In this document: positions 62,403 through 64,000 of the stretch, piece by piece
Position numbering within the stretch: the stretch's first letter is position 1
Layout of the letters: each line of letters opens with the position of its first letter
NCBI GenBank assembly: GCA_013138735.1
Contig: WTCE01000054.1
Coordinates: forward strand, 1-64,000
Reading direction: 5' to 3'
Source of the DNA: Crocinitomix sp.
GTDB lineage: Bacteria; Bacteroidota; Bacteroidia; Flavobacteriales_D; Crocinitomicaceae
Length of the DNA stretch: 64,000 nucleotides
Made by a program: the position numbers and the translations under genes
Notes under the pieces: generated by a model
Databases searched by the model: none
What the model saw: the letters and a program-made list of their open reading frames with translations, nothing else
Told to the model about the DNA's origin: nothing

Positions 62403-62960
62403 ATTAGATCGCTGCGCTGTTAGACCACTTCGTTGATAGAACATAGACCGCTACGCTAATAGATGAAATGGTTAGGCAGTAGGCAAAAGGCAGTAGGCAA
62501 AAATTTTTCTTACTTGATTGGAAAACTGAGGCTGCGCGCCGCAGGTATCTCGAAGTGTGGTTAGTTAAGATATTAGATCGCTGCGCTGCTAGACCACTGC
62601 GTTGATAGAACAAAGACCGCTACGCTAATAGATGAAATGGTTAGGCAGTAGGCAAAAGGCAGTAGGCAAAAATTTTTCTTACTTGATTGGAACACTGAGG
62701 CTGCGCGCACCGCGGGAATCTCGAAGTGTGGTTAGTTAAGATATTAGATCGCTGCGCTGCTAGACTACTGCGTTGATAGAACAAAGACCGCTACGCTAAT
62801 AGATGAAATGGTTAGGCAGTAGGCAAAAGGCAGTAGGCAAAAATTTTTCTTACTTGATTGGAACACTGAGGCTGCGCGAACCGCAGGAATCTCGAAGTGT
62901 GGTTAGTTAAGAGATTAGATCGCTGCGCTATTAGTAGTTAAATCGCTGCGCTGTTAGATT
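62403..62960. repeat. Three and a quarter tandem copies of a ~170-bp repeat
   Basis: Units start at 62403, 62572, 62743 and (partial) 62914 with ATTAGATCGCTGCGCT, giving periods of 169, 171 and 171 bp. Each full unit contains a degenerate second TAGACCNCTNCGTTGATAG element, a doubled AGGCAGTAGGCAAA (14 bp twice) and CTCGAAGTGTGGTTAGTTAA. Copies are about 95% identical by eye. ORFs inside are spurious. Short relatives occur at 37.7 kb and, inverted, at 14.0 kb. Confidence 0.9.
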
Positions 62961-63065
62961 TTGAATCAAATCATCAGATAATCAATCGATCAAATCATCA
63001 AGAAATCAAATCATCAAAAAATCAAATCATCCCCCCCTGTCAAATCCCATTGATAATTGAAAAAA
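62961..63065. repeat. ATCATCAAA low-complexity tract
   Basis: AATCAAATCATCA-type units are repeated irregularly to about 63040. The same tract follows the repeat at 37.7 kb. No gene is seen in 62267-63065. Confidence 0.6.
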
Positions 63066-63665
63066 CTATCCTTTCGCCTTAATAGACTCCCAAGTAGTGA
63101 ACATAGCTTCTTGCGAAGGACGATTGGCTTCAACTTCGCGCAAAGGTTCAACTTCCTTTAAGGTTGACTTGCATTCGCCAGGCAAGGTTTGATACAAAGC
63201 AGTTCCCATGCTTTTCCATTTCAGCATTTCATCTGAAACTTGTTTGATTATTTTTGCAGGATTACCAACAACTAAACTACGTTTAGGAATTTTCATTTTT
63301 GCAGGCACAAAACATAATGCCCCAACAATACATTCATCCTCAATCACTACATCATCCATTACAACAGCGTTCATTCCGATTAAGCAATTTTCTCCGATTG
63401 TTCCACCATGAATAATTGCTCCGTGCCCAATATGTGCGCCCTTTTTCAAACGAACAGTTGTTCCCGGGAACATATGTACGGTGCAATTTTCCTGCACATT
63501 ACAACCATCCTCAATAATTATTTGACCCCAATCGCCGCGTAATGCTGCACTTGGTCCAATGTAAACGTCTTTGCCAATTATAACATTACCCGTAACTGTT
63601 GCTTGTGGATGTACAAATGCCGTTTCATGTACGACTGGAATAAATCCATTGAATTCAAAAATCAT
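63066..63665 (-). CDS. paaY: PaaY-like hexapeptide-repeat thioesterase/gamma-carbonic anhydrase family protein
   Basis: A 199-aa left-handed beta-helix protein built of [LIV]-G-x-x-x-x hexapeptides (VTGNVIIGKDVYIGPSAALRG to about residue 125). Candidate metal ligands are His67 (CTVHMFPG; position approximate) and the His residues in GAHIGHGAIIHGG. The C-terminal extension (SDEMLKWKSMGTALYQTLPG, RPSQEA) is the one typical of PaaY/CaiE rather than YrdA. PaaY rescues the phenylacetate pathway by hydrolysing toxic acyl-CoAs. Only a PcaF/PaaJ-like thiolase at 3.3 kb hints at that pathway here. Confidence 0.85.
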   Translation of the reverse strand: MIFEFNGFIPVVHETAFVHPQATVTGNVIIGKDVYIGPSAALRGDWGQIIIEDGCNVQENCTVHMFPGTTVRLKKGAHIGHGAIIHGGTIGENCLIGMNAVVMDDVVIEDECIVGALCFVPAKMKIPKRSLVVGNPAKIIKQVSDEMLKWKSMGTALYQTLPGECKSTLKEVEPLREVEANRPSQEAMFTTWESIKAKG

Positions 63666-63679
63666 GTATTCGTTTTTGG

Positions 63680-63687
63680 TAAAGATA
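63680..63687 (-). promoter_or_regulatory. Possible -7 box (TATCTTTA) for paaY
   Basis: One base from consensus on the minus strand, 14 nt before the ATG. Confidence 0.35.
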
Positions 63688-63742
63688 GGATTTATTAAAA
63701 TTTATGAAAATTCCACTGATCATTTCAATTTGCCCATTGCAG

Positions 63743-63812
63743 ACTTCGATAGGCGCAGCGTGCCGCATTGAACATTGTTAATTGTATACTTCGACAGGCT
63801 CAGCACGGCGCA
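63743..63812. repeat. Dispersed CTTCGACAGGCTCAGCACGG repeat
   Basis: Two related units: CTTCGATAGGCGCAGCGTGC (63743) and CTTCGACAGGCTCAGCACGG (63789). The same sequence with a small insertion is at 58343-58374. The flanking TTGCNCATTGNA is also shared. Confidence 0.65.
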
Positions 63813-63829
63813 TTTTTAAATGCAAAATT

Positions 63830-64000
63830 TTATCTCAAAACACTCACCATACCATGATATTCAAACACCTCATCATTGATTTGATCGCGCGCTTTAACAT
63901 GCCAAACATAAACGCCACTTTGCACTAATGTTCCGTCTAAGTAAGTACCATCCCAGCGATCGGTTGGATTATCTGTTCGCCAAATAATTTCTCCCCAACG
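63830..64000 (-). CDS. C-terminus of a T9SS type-B (gliding-motility-associated, CHU_C) protein, cut by window edge
   Basis: The frame is open from base 64000 to TAA at 63830-63832 (56 residues). It reads RWGEIIWRTDNPTDRWDG, then SGVYVWHVKARD and finally YHGMVSVLR. That is the ending of type-B T9SS sorting domains: an (N)RWG strand, W-x-G, G-V-Y-x-W, H/GH, then terminal L-[LI]-R. The rest lies beyond the window. It is the only type-B tail here; all other cargo proteins carry type-A tails. Confidence 0.85.
   Translation of the reverse strand, partial: RWGEIIWRTDNPTDRWDGTYLDGTLVQSGVYVWHVKARDQINDEVFEYHGMVSVLR

Noticed and set aside
62404..62613. Minus-strand ORF of 69 aa
   Set aside because: It falls inside the tandem 170-bp repeats and crosses a unit boundary; no signal or family.
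62403..62960. CRISPR array
   Set aside because: Units are about 170 bp and nearly identical throughout, with no short repeat/unique spacer pattern and no cas genes in the window.

Overview
The window is a chromosomal stretch of a free-living, AT-rich Bacteroidota, most likely Flavobacteriales (inference; a Crocinitomicaceae-like genome fits). The evidence is fivefold. There are eight secreted proteins with type IX secretion (T9SS) C-terminal sorting domains. TAnnTTTG-type -7 promoter boxes recur very close to start codons, and Shine-Dalgarno leaders are not evident. Short lipoproteins are common. Bacteroidota-style enzymes are present (Nth without an iron-sulfur cluster, short AMP nucleosidase, DPP IV-type S9B peptidase). 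No tRNA, rRNA, CRISPR array or phage was seen.

Layout. 1-6.1 kb: the tail of a transposase, an alpha/beta hydrolase pair, TPR + nth, a GIY-YIG protein, a thiolase, a membrane protein, a repeat-filled gap and arfB. 6.2-13 kb: a glycine-rich T9SS protein, an esterase-like protein, citrate synthase and a CASTOR/POLLUX-type channel. 13.2-17.6 kb (minus strand): a 5'-truncated gene beside repeat DNA, then GT2, thioredoxin-like lipoprotein and DPP IV. 17.8-21.9 kb (plus): a T9SS trypsin-like protease and three tandem small barrel-like paralogs. 21.9-30 kb: miaA, lipoprotein, aroE, ilvE, recQ, barrel/lipoprotein pair, pepD. 30.2-33 kb: a translationally coupled Kelch-Kelch-DUF4907 operon, then a decayed lipoprotein gene followed by a duplicated scrap of trkA. 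33.8-37.7 kb: a T9SS protein and trkA-trkH. 38-45.7 kb: a giant T9SS protein, a second recQ, an AI-2E family permease, a strikingly cysteine-rich lipoprotein and AMP nucleosidase. 45.8-58.2 kb: a histidine kinase, then genes for taking apart the N-glycan core (Tat-exported glycosylasparaginase, GH20 hexosaminidase lipoprotein, CutC, GH2 beta-mannosidase). A minus-strand array lies between CutC and the mannosidase: one WG-like protein and six paralogous outer-membrane-barrel-like proteins with an invariant CxxC. 58.4-64 kb: PqiA-like protein, lipoprotein, choice-of-anchor-B T9SS protein, about 0.7 kb of tandem ~170-bp repeats, PaaY and the C-terminal end of a T9SS type-B protein cut by the window edge.

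Functionally the region is mostly housekeeping plus an outward-facing scavenging programme: secreted protease, periplasmic DPP IV, PepD dipeptidase and the glycan-core enzymes. The most unusual items are the six-member CxxC barrel-like family embedded in the glycan locus, the C-[DE]-x-x-x repeat lipoprotein, the promoter boxes that abut start codons, miaA without any ATG/GTG/TTG upstream of its P-loop, the decaying pseudogene with a trkA relic, and several families of dispersed intergenic repeats.
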